Of a stretch of 64,000 bases of DNA, positions 28,188 to 38,636 are shown in pieces. The first letter of the stretch is position 1. The number at the start of each line of letters is the position of its first letter. The stretch is from assembly GCF_001921865.1 (NCBI RefSeq), contig NZ_MSCT01000008.1, forward strand, positions 124,001-188,000. The letters are read 5' to 3'. Below the pieces are notes generated by a model. It did no database searches, had not been told where the DNA came from, and saw only the letters and a list, made by a program, of their open reading frames with translations. Position numbers and translations under genes: made by a program. This DNA comes from Pseudomonas chlororaphis (GTDB lineage Bacteria; Pseudomonadota; Gammaproteobacteria; Pseudomonadales; Pseudomonadaceae).

Positions 28188-29186
28188 TTACTTCCCGCTG
28201 TAGATCTGGTCGAAGATCCCGCCGTCGTTGAAGTGGGTCTTCTGCACGGTGCGCCAGTCGCCGAAGGTTTTTTCCACCGACAGGAAATCGACTTTCGGGA
28301 AACGGTCGGTGTACTTGGCCAGCACTTTCGGGTCCCGCGGGCGCAGGTAGTTATTGGCGGCGATTTCCTGGCCTTCGGGCGACCACAGGTACTTCAGGTA
28401 TTCCTCGGCCGCGGCGCGCGAGCCTTTCTTGTCGACCACCTTGTCCACCACCGACACCGGCGGCTCGGCTTCGGCGGACACGCTCGGGTAGATGACTTCG
28501 AACTGATCGCGGCCGAATTCGCGGGCGATCATTTCCGCCTCGTTCTCGAAGGTCACCAGCACGTCGCCGATCTGGTTGGTCATGAAGGTGGTGGTGGCGG
28601 CGCGGCCACCGGTGTCGAGCACCGGCGCCTGCTTGAACAGCTTGCCGACGAAGTCCTTGGCCTTGTTTTCGTCGCCGCCGTTCTTCAGCACATAACCCCA
28701 GGCCGAGAGGTAGGTGTAGCGGCCGTTACCCGAGGTCTTGGGGTTGGGGACTATCACCTGGACGCCGTCCTTGAGCAGGTCCGGCCAGTCTTTCAGGGCC
28801 TTGGGGTTGCCCTTGCGCACGATGAACACGGTGGCGGAAGTGAAGGGCGCGCTGTTGTCCGGCAGGCGGGTGACCCAGTTGTCCGGCACCAGCTTGCCGT
28901 TGTCGGCCAGGGCGTTGATGTCGGTGGCCATGTTCATGGTGATGACGTCGGCCGGCAGGCCGTCGATCACCGAGCGCGCCTGTTTGCTGGAGCCGCCGAA
29001 GGACATCTGCAGGGTGATGTTCTCCTTGTGCTCGGCCTGCCAGTGTTTCTGGAAGGCACTGTTGTAGTCCTTGTAGAAGTCTCGCATCACGTCGTAGGAC
29101 ACGTTGAGCAGGGTCGGGGCGGCCTGGGCGACGCTGCCCAGTGCCAGGCCGGCGGCCAGGAGAGAGGCGCTAACGAGTTTTTTCAC
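28188..29186 (-). CDS. sbp: Sulfate-binding periplasmic protein
   Basis: The 332-residue solute-binding protein has a signal peptide (cleavage after SVAQA) and the Sbp/CysP family sequence (LLNVSYDVMRDFYKDYNSAF, SFGGSSKQARSVIDGLPADV, PNPKTSGNGRYTYLSAWGY). It captures sulfate or thiosulfate for the CysTWA ABC importer. No cysT, cysW or cysA gene is adjacent, so it probably serves a permease encoded elsewhere. Expression is expected to rise in sulfur starvation, as for homologues. Confidence 0.93.
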   Translation of the reverse strand: MKKLVSASLLAAGLALGSVAQAAPTLLNVSYDVMRDFYKDYNSAFQKHWQAEHKENITLQMSFGGSSKQARSVIDGLPADVITMNMATDINALADNGKLVPDNWVTRLPDNSAPFTSATVFIVRKGNPKALKDWPDLLKDGVQVIVPNPKTSGNGRYTYLSAWGYVLKNGGDENKAKDFVGKLFKQAPVLDTGGRAATTTFMTNQIGDVLVTFENEAEMIAREFGRDQFEVIYPSVSAEAEPPVSVVDKVVDKKGSRAAAEEYLKYLWSPEGQEIAANNYLRPRDPKVLAKYTDRFPKVDFLSVEKTFGDWRTVQKTHFNDGGIFDQIYSGK

Positions 29187-29243
29187 TGCACATTCCTTTT
29201 TGTTGAGAGTGACGTATTCGAGAGTGAAGGCATTTTGCCGCCG

Positions 29244-29272
29244 ACTATAGCCGGGGCGGTATATCTCTTTAA
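29244..29272 (-). promoter_or_regulatory. Likely promoter of sbp
   Basis: On the minus strand TTAAAG (29272-29267) and TATAGT (29249-29244) are separated by 17 bases, about 60 bases upstream of the sbp start. The fit to sigma-70 is fair rather than strong. Confidence 0.45.
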
Positions 29273-29295
29273 AGATTAAAAAATGCTTTGCTTAT

Positions 29296-30153
29296 TCAGT
29301 TTTCCTGCACCACTTTCGGGAACAGCGCATTGCCGCAACGCGAGCAAAAGGCCGCGCCGTGTTCGTGGTGATTCTTGCTGCACACCGGGCAGTCGTGCTT
29401 GAGCTGTTCGCCGCGCAGGGCGTTGGCCAGCTCCGCGGTGAAGATCCCGGTGGGCACGGCGATGATCGAGTAGCCGGTGATCATCACCATCGACGAAATG
29501 ATTTGCCCGATCACGGTCTTGGGCACGATGTCGCCGTAGCCGACGGTGGTCAGGGTGACGATAGCCCAATAGATGCCCTTGGGAATGCTGGTGAAGCCGT
29601 GTTCCGGGCCTTCGACCACATACATCAGGGTGCCGAACACCGTCACCAGGGTGCAGACGCTGAGCAGGAACACCAGGATCTTCTGCTTGCTGCCGCGCAG
29701 CGCGTCGAGCAGGTAGTGGGCCTGCTTGAGGTAGGGGCCGAGCTTGAGTACGCGGAAGATGCGCAGCATGCGGATCACCCGGATGATCAACAGGTACTGG
29801 GCGTCGCTGTAATACAGGGCGAGGATCCCCGGGACGATGGCCAGCAGGTCCACCAGCCCGTAGAAACTGAAGGCATAGCGCAGCGGCTTGGGCGAGCAGT
29901 ACAGGCGCAGGCCGTATTCGATGGCGAAGATCAGGGTAAAACCCCATTCGATATAGGCCAGCACATTGGCGTAGTTCTGATGCACCTCGTCGATGCTGTC
30001 GAGGATCACGATCACCAGGCTGGCGAGGATGATCAGCAGCAGGATGCTGTCGAAGCGCCGACCGGCCACGGTGTCGGTCTGGAAAATCATGACGTAGAGG
30101 CGCTCGCGCCAGTGCGGGGTGCTGGCCGTGTCGCTGCCCGGGGTGTTGTCCAT
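29296..30153 (-). CDS. Voltage-gated-type potassium channel with zinc-ribbon tail
   Basis: The 285-residue protein has six membrane helices, an arginine-rich S4-like helix (RVIRMLRIFRVLKLG) and the potassium selectivity filter TTVGYGDIVP. The cytoplasmic C-terminus carries two Cys pairs (CPVC and CSRC) separated by a His-rich stretch (SKNHHEHGAAF), consistent with a small zinc ribbon. It is a KvAP/Kch-like ion transporter. Its physiological role is unknown. It is not obviously in an operon. Confidence 0.88.
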   Translation of the reverse strand: MDNTPGSDTASTPHWRERLYVMIFQTDTVAGRRFDSILLLIILASLVIVILDSIDEVHQNYANVLAYIEWGFTLIFAIEYGLRLYCSPKPLRYAFSFYGLVDLLAIVPGILALYYSDAQYLLIIRVIRMLRIFRVLKLGPYLKQAHYLLDALRGSKQKILVFLLSVCTLVTVFGTLMYVVEGPEHGFTSIPKGIYWAIVTLTTVGYGDIVPKTVIGQIISSMVMITGYSIIAVPTGIFTAELANALRGEQLKHDCPVCSKNHHEHGAAFCSRCGNALFPKVVQEN

Positions 30154-30174
30154 GTGTCTCGCCTGAATCGAAGG

Positions 30175-31107
30175 TCAGCGAAGCCTAGGGGGATTGGCCC
30201 CGGTAGCGCAAGGCGCGCTGTCCGCGGCGGCCTGGCGCAGTACCCGGGCGGTGGCGCGGACTAGCCAGCAGGCGAGGATGAACGGCGCGGTGAGGACTGG
30301 CAGGCCCAGCGCGGCGAAGCCCGGCGTCAGCAGCAGCGCCAGGAGCATGCCCGGTAGCGCCAGCCAGGGCCGGCGCCGCTCCTGGCCCAGCGCCAGGGCC
30401 ACCAGCGCGCAGTTGTAGCCGCCCAGGCCCAGCAGGGCACTGGCGCTTTCCTGATGCCACCAGGCAAAGCCCAGGCCCAGCGCCGAGCCGGCCAGCGCCC
30501 AGGCCGCGGTCCGGCGGTCGGCCAGCAGCAAGCCGCAGGCGATCAGCACCCCGGCCAGCGGGTGTTCGAGGAACATCACCTGGCCCAGGCCCCGGACCCA
30601 TGCCAGCAACAAGCCCACGGCATCCGGCGCGCCCCAGGGGCCGATCGCGGGCGCGGCACTGGCCGGCAGCGGCGCGGCCAGGCTCAGCAACAGCCAGCCG
30701 AGGCCGACGAAAGGCGCGGTGTAGGCCGGCAGGCCATGTGGGGCGCGGGCGCGCTTGAGCCATTGCTGGGTGAGGATCGCGCTGACCCCGCCGCAGGCGA
30801 TGATCAACGGCGGCAGCAGCGCCGACCAGTCGAACCGCAGGCTCAGCAGCAGGCCGAGCAGGACCCCGTTGTAGCTGAACAGCCCGGCCTGGCGGTCGGC
30901 CTTGGCATACCCCCGGCGCTGTGCGGTCAGCAACCCGGCCACGCCGCCCAGCAGCGCGCCGCCGAGCAGCGCCGGGGCTGTGAAGAGAATGGCCAGCAGG
31001 CACAGCAGGCCGCACAGCGGATGGCGCTGGAGGAAGATCTGGCTGAAGCCGTTGAGCAGGGCGGTGGCCCAGTCGGGGCAGTAGGCGTTGAAGTGTTCTG
31101 AGGGCAT
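30175..31107 (-). CDS. Urea transporter (UT family)
   Basis: The 310-residue hydrophobic protein shows the UT family repeat with LFSYNGVLLGLLLSLRF in the first half and LGLGGYNCALVALALGQE in the second. These are the asparagine-containing segments that line the urea channel. The N-terminus (LLNGFSQIFLQRHPLCGLL) is also typical. It ends 21 bases before the potassium channel gene. No urease genes are in the window. Confidence 0.87.
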   Translation of the reverse strand: MPSEHFNAYCPDWATALLNGFSQIFLQRHPLCGLLCLLAILFTAPALLGGALLGGVAGLLTAQRRGYAKADRQAGLFSYNGVLLGLLLSLRFDWSALLPPLIIACGGVSAILTQQWLKRARAPHGLPAYTAPFVGLGWLLLSLAAPLPASAAPAIGPWGAPDAVGLLLAWVRGLGQVMFLEHPLAGVLIACGLLLADRRTAAWALAGSALGLGFAWWHQESASALLGLGGYNCALVALALGQERRRPWLALPGMLLALLLTPGFAALGLPVLTAPFILACWLVRATARVLRQAAADSAPCATGANPPRLR

Positions 31108-31200
31108 GAGGGTCGGTTCTTGTAGCCGCTGCGCCTGATCGCGTAGCGGCCGTCAATCAGGCGGTGCCGTGTTGGGGTCTTGACCGCTGCGCGATGGGGC

Positions 31201-32616
31201 TCAGATCAGGGTTTCGATGCGCAGCGAGTTGGTCGAGCCCGGCTGGCCGAACGGCACGCCCGCGGTGATCAACAGGGTGTCGCCACGCTTGGCCATGCCT
31301 TGCGCCTGGGCGATTTCCAGGGCGGTGGAGCAGACCTCGTCGACCTGGCGCAGGCGATCGTTGACCACCGAGTGCACGCCCCAGGCCACCGTCAGGCGCC
31401 GCGCGGTGGACAGGTTCGGCGTCAGGTTGAGGATCGGCACCGTCGGCCGCTCCCGCGCCGCGCGCAGGCTGGAACTGCCGGACTCGCTGTAGTTCACCAG
31501 CACAGCCACCGGCAGGATGCTGCTGATGCGCCGGATCGCGCAGCTGATGGCGTCCGACACCGTGGCTTCGGCCTGGGGCCGGCTGACGTCGAGCTGGGTC
31601 TGGTAGTCCGGGCCGCTTTCCACCTGGCGGATGATCTTGCTCATCATCTGCACCGCTTCCAGCGGGTATTCGCCGGACGCGGTTTCCGCCGAGAGCATCA
31701 CCGCGTCGGCGCCTTCGGCCACGGCGTTGGCCACGTCGGTGACCTCGGCCCGGGTCGGGGCGGGGGAGAAGCGCATGGATTCGAGCATCTGCGTAGCCAC
31801 CACCACCGGTTTACCCAGCTGGCGGCAGGTGCCGATGATGTTCTTCTGGATCTGCGGCACGCTTTCGGCGGGCACTTCCACCCCCAGGTCGCCGCGGGCC
31901 ACCATGATCGCGTCGCTCAGATCGGCGATCTCGCGCAGTTGGGTCACCGCCGAGGGTTTCTCGATCTTGGCCATCAAAAAGGCCTTGTCGCCGATCAGCG
32001 CGCGGGCCTCGCGAATGTCCTCGGGGCGCTGCACGAACGACAGGGCAACCCAGTCCACCCCCAGCTCCAGGCCGAACTCCAGGTCGCGGCGGTCCTTGGC
32101 GGTCAGCGGGCTGAGGTCGAGTACTGCCTGCGGGACGTTGACGCCCTTGCGGTCCGACAGCTCGCCGCCGTTGAGCACCGTGGTGTCGATGGCGTCGGCG
32201 TGCTTGGCGGTCACCCGCAGGCGCAGCTTGCCGTCGTCCAGCAGCAGGTCCATGCCCGGCTCCAGGGCCGCGATGATTTCCGGGTGGGGCAGGTTGACCC
32301 GGCGCGGGTCGCCCGGGGTGGCGTCCAGGTCCAGGCGCAGGGCCTGGCCGCGATGCAGTTGGACCTTGCCCTCGGCGAACTTGCCGACCCGCAGTTTCGG
32401 GCCTTGCAGGTCCATCAGGATGCCCAGCGGGTAGTTCAGCTGTTTTTCCACTTCGCGAATCCACTGGTAACGCTGGGCGTGGTCGGCGTGGTCGCCATGG
32501 CTGAAGTTGAGGCGAAAGATGTTCACCCCGGCCTGCACCAGTTCGCGGATATCGTCGATGCCGTCGATGGCCGGGCCGAGGGTGGCGAGGATTTTGACCT
32601 TTTTGTCAGGCGTCAT
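31201..32616 (-). CDS. pyk: Pyruvate kinase
   Basis: This 471-residue enzyme converts phosphoenolpyruvate and ADP to pyruvate and ATP. Motifs are KVKILATLGPA at the N-terminus, the active-site lysine segment MAKIEKPSAV, MVARGDLGVEVP and VATQMLESM. It overlaps the end of ttuD by 11 bases and is the last gene of the gcl-hyi-glxR-ttuD-pyk unit. It carries carbon from glycerate metabolism on to pyruvate. Pseudomonads usually also have another pyruvate kinase elsewhere. Confidence 0.95.
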   Translation of the reverse strand: MTPDKKVKILATLGPAIDGIDDIRELVQAGVNIFRLNFSHGDHADHAQRYQWIREVEKQLNYPLGILMDLQGPKLRVGKFAEGKVQLHRGQALRLDLDATPGDPRRVNLPHPEIIAALEPGMDLLLDDGKLRLRVTAKHADAIDTTVLNGGELSDRKGVNVPQAVLDLSPLTAKDRRDLEFGLELGVDWVALSFVQRPEDIREARALIGDKAFLMAKIEKPSAVTQLREIADLSDAIMVARGDLGVEVPAESVPQIQKNIIGTCRQLGKPVVVATQMLESMRFSPAPTRAEVTDVANAVAEGADAVMLSAETASGEYPLEAVQMMSKIIRQVESGPDYQTQLDVSRPQAEATVSDAISCAIRRISSILPVAVLVNYSESGSSSLRAARERPTVPILNLTPNLSTARRLTVAWGVHSVVNDRLRQVDEVCSTALEIAQAQGMAKRGDTLLITAGVPFGQPGSTNSLRIETLI

Positions 32617-33886
32617 GTTTGGGGCTCTCGAGGATCAGGATGGCGCGGAAGTCGTTGACGTTGGTGCGGGTCGGCTCGGTGACGATCAACCCGTCCAGGG
32701 CCGCGAAGTAGCCATAGCCGTTGTTGTTGTCCAGCTCGTCGCTGGCGCTCAGGCCCAGGGCGGCGGCGCGGGCGTAGCTGTCCGGGGTCATCAGGGCGCC
32801 GGCATTGTCTTCGGAACCGTCGATGCCGTCGGTATCGCCGGCCAGGGCATAGACCCCCGGCAGGCCCTTGAGGCTGTCGGTCAGGCTCAGGAGGAACTCG
32901 GCGTTGCGCCCGCCGCGGCCATTGCCGCGCACGGTGACCGTGGTTTCGCCGCCGGAGAGGATCACGCAAGGCGCGGCCAGCGGCTGGCCATGCAGCACCA
33001 CTTGGCGGGCGATACCGGCGTGGACCTTGGCCACCTCTCGGGATTCGCCCTCCAGGTCGCCGAGGATCAGCGGGCTGAAACCGGCCTGGCGGGCTTTTAC
33101 CGCGGCGGCTTCCAGCGACTGTTGCGGCCGGGCGATCAACTGGAAGTGGCTGCGGGCCAGGCTCGGGTCGCCGGGCTTGACGGTTTCCGATTCCGGGCTT
33201 TGCAGCCAGTTGCGCACCGCCACCGGCACGTCGATGGCGTAGCGCTTGAGGATCGCCAACGCCTCGGCCGAGGTGCTGGGGTCGGCCACCGTGGGGCCGG
33301 AGGCGATGACCGTGGCCAGGTCGCCCGGTACGTCGGAAATCGCGTAGGTGTAGACGCTGGCCGGCCAGCAGGCCTTGGCCAGGCGGCCGCCCTTGATCGC
33401 CGAGAGGTGCTTGCGCACGCAGTTCATCTCGCCGATGGTGGCGCCGGATTTGAGCAGGGCCTTGTTGATCGACTGCTTGTCCGCCAGGGTGATGCCCGCG
33501 GCGGGCAGGGCCAGCAGGGCGGAACCGCCGCCGGACAACAGGAAGATCACCCGGTCCTGTTCCGACAGGTCGCTGACCAGCTCCAGCACGCGCCTGGCCA
33601 CGGCCAGGCCGGCGGCGTCGGGCACGGGATGAGCGGCTTCGACCACTTCGATTTTCTCGCAGGGCGCGCCGTGGCCGTAGCGGGTGACGACCAGGCCGCT
33701 GACCTCGCCCTGCCAGCAGCGCTCGACCACCTGGGCCATGGCCGCGGCGGCCTTACCGGCACCGATGACGATCACCCGGCCGCTGCGGTCGCTGGGCAAG
33801 TGGGCTTCGAGGACTTGTTGCGGGTGGGCGGCGTCGATGGCTGTGGCGAACAGCTCACGGAGGAATTGTTGCGGATCGACCGGCAT
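32606..33886 (-). CDS. ttuD: Glycerate 2-kinase / hydroxypyruvate reductase-type (MOFRL) protein
   Basis: The 426-residue protein has the GCK N-terminal domain (IVIGAGKAAAAMAQVVE) and the MOFRL C-terminal domain (GGETTVTVRGNGRGGRNAEF). The gene is often called ttuD or hydroxypyruvate reductase, but the family is glycerate 2-kinase. Given glxR upstream (which makes glycerate) and pyk downstream, phosphorylation of glycerate to 2-phosphoglycerate is the likelier activity. A REP pair separates it from glxR. Confidence 0.9.
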   Translation of the reverse strand: MPVDPQQFLRELFATAIDAAHPQQVLEAHLPSDRSGRVIVIGAGKAAAAMAQVVERCWQGEVSGLVVTRYGHGAPCEKIEVVEAAHPVPDAAGLAVARRVLELVSDLSEQDRVIFLLSGGGSALLALPAAGITLADKQSINKALLKSGATIGEMNCVRKHLSAIKGGRLAKACWPASVYTYAISDVPGDLATVIASGPTVADPSTSAEALAILKRYAIDVPVAVRNWLQSPESETVKPGDPSLARSHFQLIARPQQSLEAAAVKARQAGFSPLILGDLEGESREVAKVHAGIARQVVLHGQPLAAPCVILSGGETTVTVRGNGRGGRNAEFLLSLTDSLKGLPGVYALAGDTDGIDGSEDNAGALMTPDSYARAAALGLSASDELDNNNGYGYFAALDGLIVTEPTRTNVNDFRAILILESPKHDA

Positions 33887-33934
33887 GGCGGGCTCCCGGG
33901 ATTCTTGTTATTTGAGGTGTTGTCGTAACGCAAT

Positions 33935-34039
33935 CTGTAGCCGCTGCCGCAGGCTGCGATCGCCTGCGAAGCGGGCGTGCTCCTTCGCATCGCTGGAAGG
34001 TTCTTCGAACCTTGGCGCAGCCTGCGGCAGCGGCTACAG
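33935..34039. repeat. Inverted REP pair between ttuD and glxR
   Basis: Arms of about 24 bases (CTGTAGCCGCTGCCGCAGG and its reverse complement ending CTACAG at 34039) enclose a short imperfect palindrome. The arms are nearly identical to those at 28075-28178. The pair lies inside the presumed gcl operon. Confidence 0.88.
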
Positions 34040-34058
34040 GGGATTTCCCGGCGTTCTC

Positions 34059-34949
34059 TTACTTGTCGCGGATCGAGAAGTTCGCCATGTGTTCCAGGCC
34101 CTTGATCAGCGCCGAGTGGTCCCAGTTGCTGCCGCCGATAGCCGCGCAGGTGCTGAACACTTGCTGGGCGTTGGCGGTGTTCGGCAGGTTGATGTTCAGC
34201 TCCTTGGCGCCTTGCAGGGCCAGGTTGAGGTCCTTCTGGTGCAGGCTGATGCGGAAGCCCGGGTCGAAGGTGCCCTTGATCATGCGTTCGCCGTGCACTT
34301 CGAGGATCTTCGAGGACGCGAAGCCGCCCATCAGCGCCTCGCGCACCTTGGCCGGGTCGGCGCCGTTCTTCGCGGCGAACAACAGGGCTTCGGCCACCGC
34401 CTGGATGTTCAGCGCGACGATGATCTGGTTCGCTACCTTGGCGGTCTGGCCGTCGCCGTTGCCGCCGACCAGGGTGATGTTCTTGCCCATGGCCTGGAAC
34501 AGCGGCAGGGCGCGCTCGAAGGCCTGGCCGTCGCCGCCGACCATGATGCTCAGGGTCGCGGCCTTGGCCCCGACTTCACCGCCGGACACCGGGGCGTCCA
34601 GGTATTGCGCGCCTTTCTCGTCGATTTTCGCGGCGAAGGCCTTGGTCGCGGTCGGCGAGATCGAGCTCATGTCGATCACCACCTTGCCCGGGCCGACGCC
34701 GGCCGCCACGCCGTCGGCGCGGAACAGCACGTCGTCGACCTGCGGGGTATCGGGGACCATGACGATGATGAATTCGGCCTCCTGGGCCACTTCCTTGGGG
34801 CTCGCCAGGGCGATGGCGCCGGCGGCGACCAGGTCGGCCGGGGCGGCGTCATGGTGCTGGGACAGGAACAGGCTGTGCCCGGCTTTCTGCAGGTTCGCCG
34901 CCATTGGGTGGCCCATGATGCCGGTGCCGATGAATCCGATTTTAGCCAT
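34059..34949 (-). CDS. glxR: Tartronate semialdehyde reductase
   Basis: This enzyme reduces tartronate semialdehyde, the product of Gcl, to glycerate with NAD(P)H. The 296-residue protein has the Rossmann motif IGFIGTGIMGHPMA at the N-terminus and the substrate motif DAPVSGGEVGAKAATLSIMV. The catalytic lysine lies in DGQTAKVANQI, as in beta-hydroxyacid dehydrogenases. It follows hyi in the pathway operon. Confidence 0.95.
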   Translation of the reverse strand: MAKIGFIGTGIMGHPMAANLQKAGHSLFLSQHHDAAPADLVAAGAIALASPKEVAQEAEFIIVMVPDTPQVDDVLFRADGVAAGVGPGKVVIDMSSISPTATKAFAAKIDEKGAQYLDAPVSGGEVGAKAATLSIMVGGDGQAFERALPLFQAMGKNITLVGGNGDGQTAKVANQIIVALNIQAVAEALLFAAKNGADPAKVREALMGGFASSKILEVHGERMIKGTFDPGFRISLHQKDLNLALQGAKELNINLPNTANAQQVFSTCAAIGGSNWDHSALIKGLEHMANFSIRDK

Positions 34950-34985
34950 GAGAAAATCCTCTTTTTATCAGGTAGCACGCCCTAT

Positions 34986-35086
34986 GCAGGAGCGAGCTCG
35001 CTCGCGAAAAAACGGCAAGGGCGCCGTGTTCATTCAGGATGCCTGCGTCATCGTTGACGACCTTCGCGAGCAAGCTCGCTCCTACA
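34986..35086. repeat. Second-family REP inverted pair between glxR and hyi
   Basis: GCAGGAGCGAGCTCGCTCGC at 34986 and TTCGCGAGCAAGCTCGCTCC ending in CTACAG at 35086 form an inverted pair of a different REP family. The same family recurs at 57528-57630, including the shared flanking word CGATGAACGATGAC. Confidence 0.8.
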
Positions 35087-35112
35087 GCGATGAACGATGA
35101 CGCGGTGTCCGC

Positions 35113-35895
35113 TCAGATTGCGTTGTGGCTCTTGAGCCAGCCCAGGCCGGCCTCGGTGGTGGTCAGCGGCTTGTACTCGCAACCGACCCAGCCCTGGTAG
35201 CCGATCTTGTCCAGGTGCGCGAACAGGAAGCGGTAGTTGATCTCGCCGGTCCCTGGTTCGTTGCGCCCCGGGTTGTCCGCCAGCTGGACGTGGTTGATCG
35301 CGTCCAAGTGGCTGGCCATGGTCCGGGCCAGGTCGCCCTCCATGATTTGCATGTGATAGATGTCGTATTGCAGGTACAGGTTGGCACTGCCGACCTGCTC
35401 GCGAATCGACAGGGCCTGGGCCGTGTTGTTCAGGTAGAAGCCCGGGATGTCGCGGGTGTTGATCGCTTCCATCACCAGCTTGATGCCCACCGCCTGCAAC
35501 TTCTCGGCGGCGTACTTGAGGTTGGCGACCAAGGTCTTTTCCACCGTGGCGTCGTCGACGCCCTGGGGGCGGATGCCAGCCAGGCAGTTGATCTGGGTAT
35601 TGCCCAGCACCTGGGCATAGGCGATGGCCAGGTCGACCCCGGCGCGGAACTCCTCGACGCGGTCGGGCAGGCAGGCGATACCGCGCTCGCCTTTCGCCCA
35701 ATCGCCCGCGGGAAGGTTGAACAGCACCTGGGTCAGGCCGTGGGCGTCGAGGTGCGCCTTGATCTCGGCGGAACTGAATTCGTAGGGGAACAGGTATTCG
35801 ACCCCGCTGAAGCCGGCCTCGGCGGCGGCCTTGAAGCGGGCGAGGAAGTCCTGTTCGGTGAACAGCATGGACAGGTTGGCGGCAAAACGCGGCAT
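35113..35895 (-). CDS. hyi: Hydroxypyruvate isomerase
   Basis: The 260-residue TIM-barrel enzyme interconverts hydroxypyruvate and tartronate semialdehyde. Characteristic segments are MPRFAANLSMLFTEQDFLAR, FSGVEYLFPYEF, KLVMEAINTRDIPGFYL with the metal-binding glutamate, and WVGCEYKP with the second glutamate. The start is the ATG at 35895. Six extra codons upstream are unlikely. It lies between gcl and glxR. Confidence 0.95.
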   Translation of the reverse strand: MPRFAANLSMLFTEQDFLARFKAAAEAGFSGVEYLFPYEFSSAEIKAHLDAHGLTQVLFNLPAGDWAKGERGIACLPDRVEEFRAGVDLAIAYAQVLGNTQINCLAGIRPQGVDDATVEKTLVANLKYAAEKLQAVGIKLVMEAINTRDIPGFYLNNTAQALSIREQVGSANLYLQYDIYHMQIMEGDLARTMASHLDAINHVQLADNPGRNEPGTGEINYRFLFAHLDKIGYQGWVGCEYKPLTTTEAGLGWLKSHNAI

Positions 35896-35923
35896 GGTGG
35901 TCTCCTGTGGAGGGTGCATGGTC

Positions 35924-36025
35924 CTGTAGCCGCTGCCGAAGGCTGCGATCGCATCCGCAGGATGCGCAAGATCTCAAGATCGCTGAAGGCCTCCGGCCTT
36001 ATCGCAGCCTGCGGCAGCGGCTACA
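35924..36025. repeat. Inverted REP pair between hyi and gcl
   Basis: CTGTAGCCGCTGCCGAAGGC at 35924 pairs with a reverse-complement arm ending near 36025. The inner part contains GATCGCATCCGCAGGATGCG and AGATCTCAAGATCG short palindromes. It is the same family as 28075 and 33935. Confidence 0.87.
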
Positions 36026-36033
36026 TGACGGTG

Positions 36034-37809
<1,776 letters not shown>

Positions 37810-37835
37810 GGTTTTGTGCCTCTTACGTTTTGTAA

Positions 37836-37845
37836 TTGTATACAA
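37836..37845. promoter_or_regulatory. TTGTATACAA palindrome upstream of gcl
   Basis: A perfect ten-base palindrome lies 27 bases before the gcl start. An identical copy is at 37975-37984. The form fits operators of GntR-type repressors (T-GT-AC-A). The regulator is not identified. Confidence 0.6.
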
Positions 37846-37974
37846 GTTGCTTTGCGCAGAGTGTATTCACGGCGAGCGTCGCAGGTCAATCCATTTTCTC
37901 TGGCGCTTGGATGCGTTCGTCCGATGCCGATAAACCAGCGATTTATTGTCGGATGCTGAGCTTTGCGAGAATTA

Positions 37975-37984
37975 TTGTATACAA
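37975..37984. promoter_or_regulatory. TTGTATACAA palindrome upstream of the GlcG-like gene
   Basis: This is the second perfect copy, centred 139 bases from the first and about 90 bases upstream of the divergent GlcG/HbpS-like gene. It lies between a possible -35 (TTGCGA at 37963) and an A/T-rich -10 region (TAAAAT at 37988). Confidence 0.6.
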
Positions 37985-38074
37985 AAATAAAATTTGTTGT
38001 GTTCTATTTGTTGTATCTATCTTCTTAGCGGAATACCCCACAGCTTTCTCAATAAGAAAATAAGGACGGCACCC

Positions 38075-38515
38075 ATGAGCGCTTTAACCTTGAAAGTTGC
38101 AGTCAGCCTGGCCGCCAAGGCCATTGCCTGCGGACGTGAGATCAGTGCGGCCCCGCTGGCCGTTGCGGTACTCGATGCCGGCGGGCATCTGGTGACCTTG
38201 CAGCGCGAAGACGGGGCCAGTCTGCTGCGGCCGCAGATCGCTACCGGCAAGGCCTGGGGCGCGATCGCCCTGGGCAAGGGCTCGCGCCTGCTGGCGCTGG
38301 ACGCACAGCAGCGGCCGGCCTTCATCGCCGCGCTCAACAGCCTGGGGCAGGGCAGCGTGGTGCCGGCGCCGGGAGGGGTCTTGATTCGGGATCAGGCAGG
38401 GGCGGTGATCGGCGCGATCGGCATCAGCGGCGACACCTCGGACATTGATGAGCAATGTGCGATCAGCGCCGTCGAGGCACAGGGCCTGCGGGCGGATGCG
38501 GGGGTGAGTGCGTGA
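38075..38515 (+). CDS. GlcG/HbpS-type (DUF336) protein
   Basis: The 146-residue single-domain protein matches the GlcG/HbpS family (LKVAVSLAAKAIACGREI, PLAVAVLDAGGHLVTLQRED, PAPGGVLIRDQAGAVIGAIGISG). Members occur next to glycolate/glyoxylate genes, where their function is not established; HbpS binds haem. AAGGA precedes the ATG at a good distance. Divergent from gcl and sharing its TTGTATACAA sites, it is probably co-regulated with glyoxylate use. Confidence 0.87.
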   Translation: MSALTLKVAVSLAAKAIACGREISAAPLAVAVLDAGGHLVTLQREDGASLLRPQIATGKAWGAIALGKGSRLLALDAQQRPAFIAALNSLGQGSVVPAPGGVLIRDQAGAVIGAIGISGDTSDIDEQCAISAVEAQGLRADAGVSA

Positions 38516-38517
38516 TC

Positions 38518-38628
38518 CTGTAGCCGTGTAGCCGCTGCCGCAGGCTGCGATCGCACACAAGGTGTGCGCAAGATCTGAAGATCGCTGAAGGCCTTCGGCC
38601 TTATCGCAGCCTGCGGCAGCGGCTACAG
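38518..38628. repeat. Inverted REP pair after the GlcG-like gene
   Basis: CTGTAGCC at 38518 is followed by a full arm (TGTAGCCGCTGCCGCAGGCT from 38527) and closed by the reverse-complement arm ending CTACAG at 38628. The first eight bases look like a short tandem duplication of the arm end. It separates two convergent genes. Confidence 0.87.
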
Positions 38629-38636
38629 GGACTGGC

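Noticed and set aside
31121..31150. REP element before the urea transporter gene
   Set aside because: Only the first half-arm (TGTAGCCGCTG) matches; the rest diverges, so it is at most a remnant.
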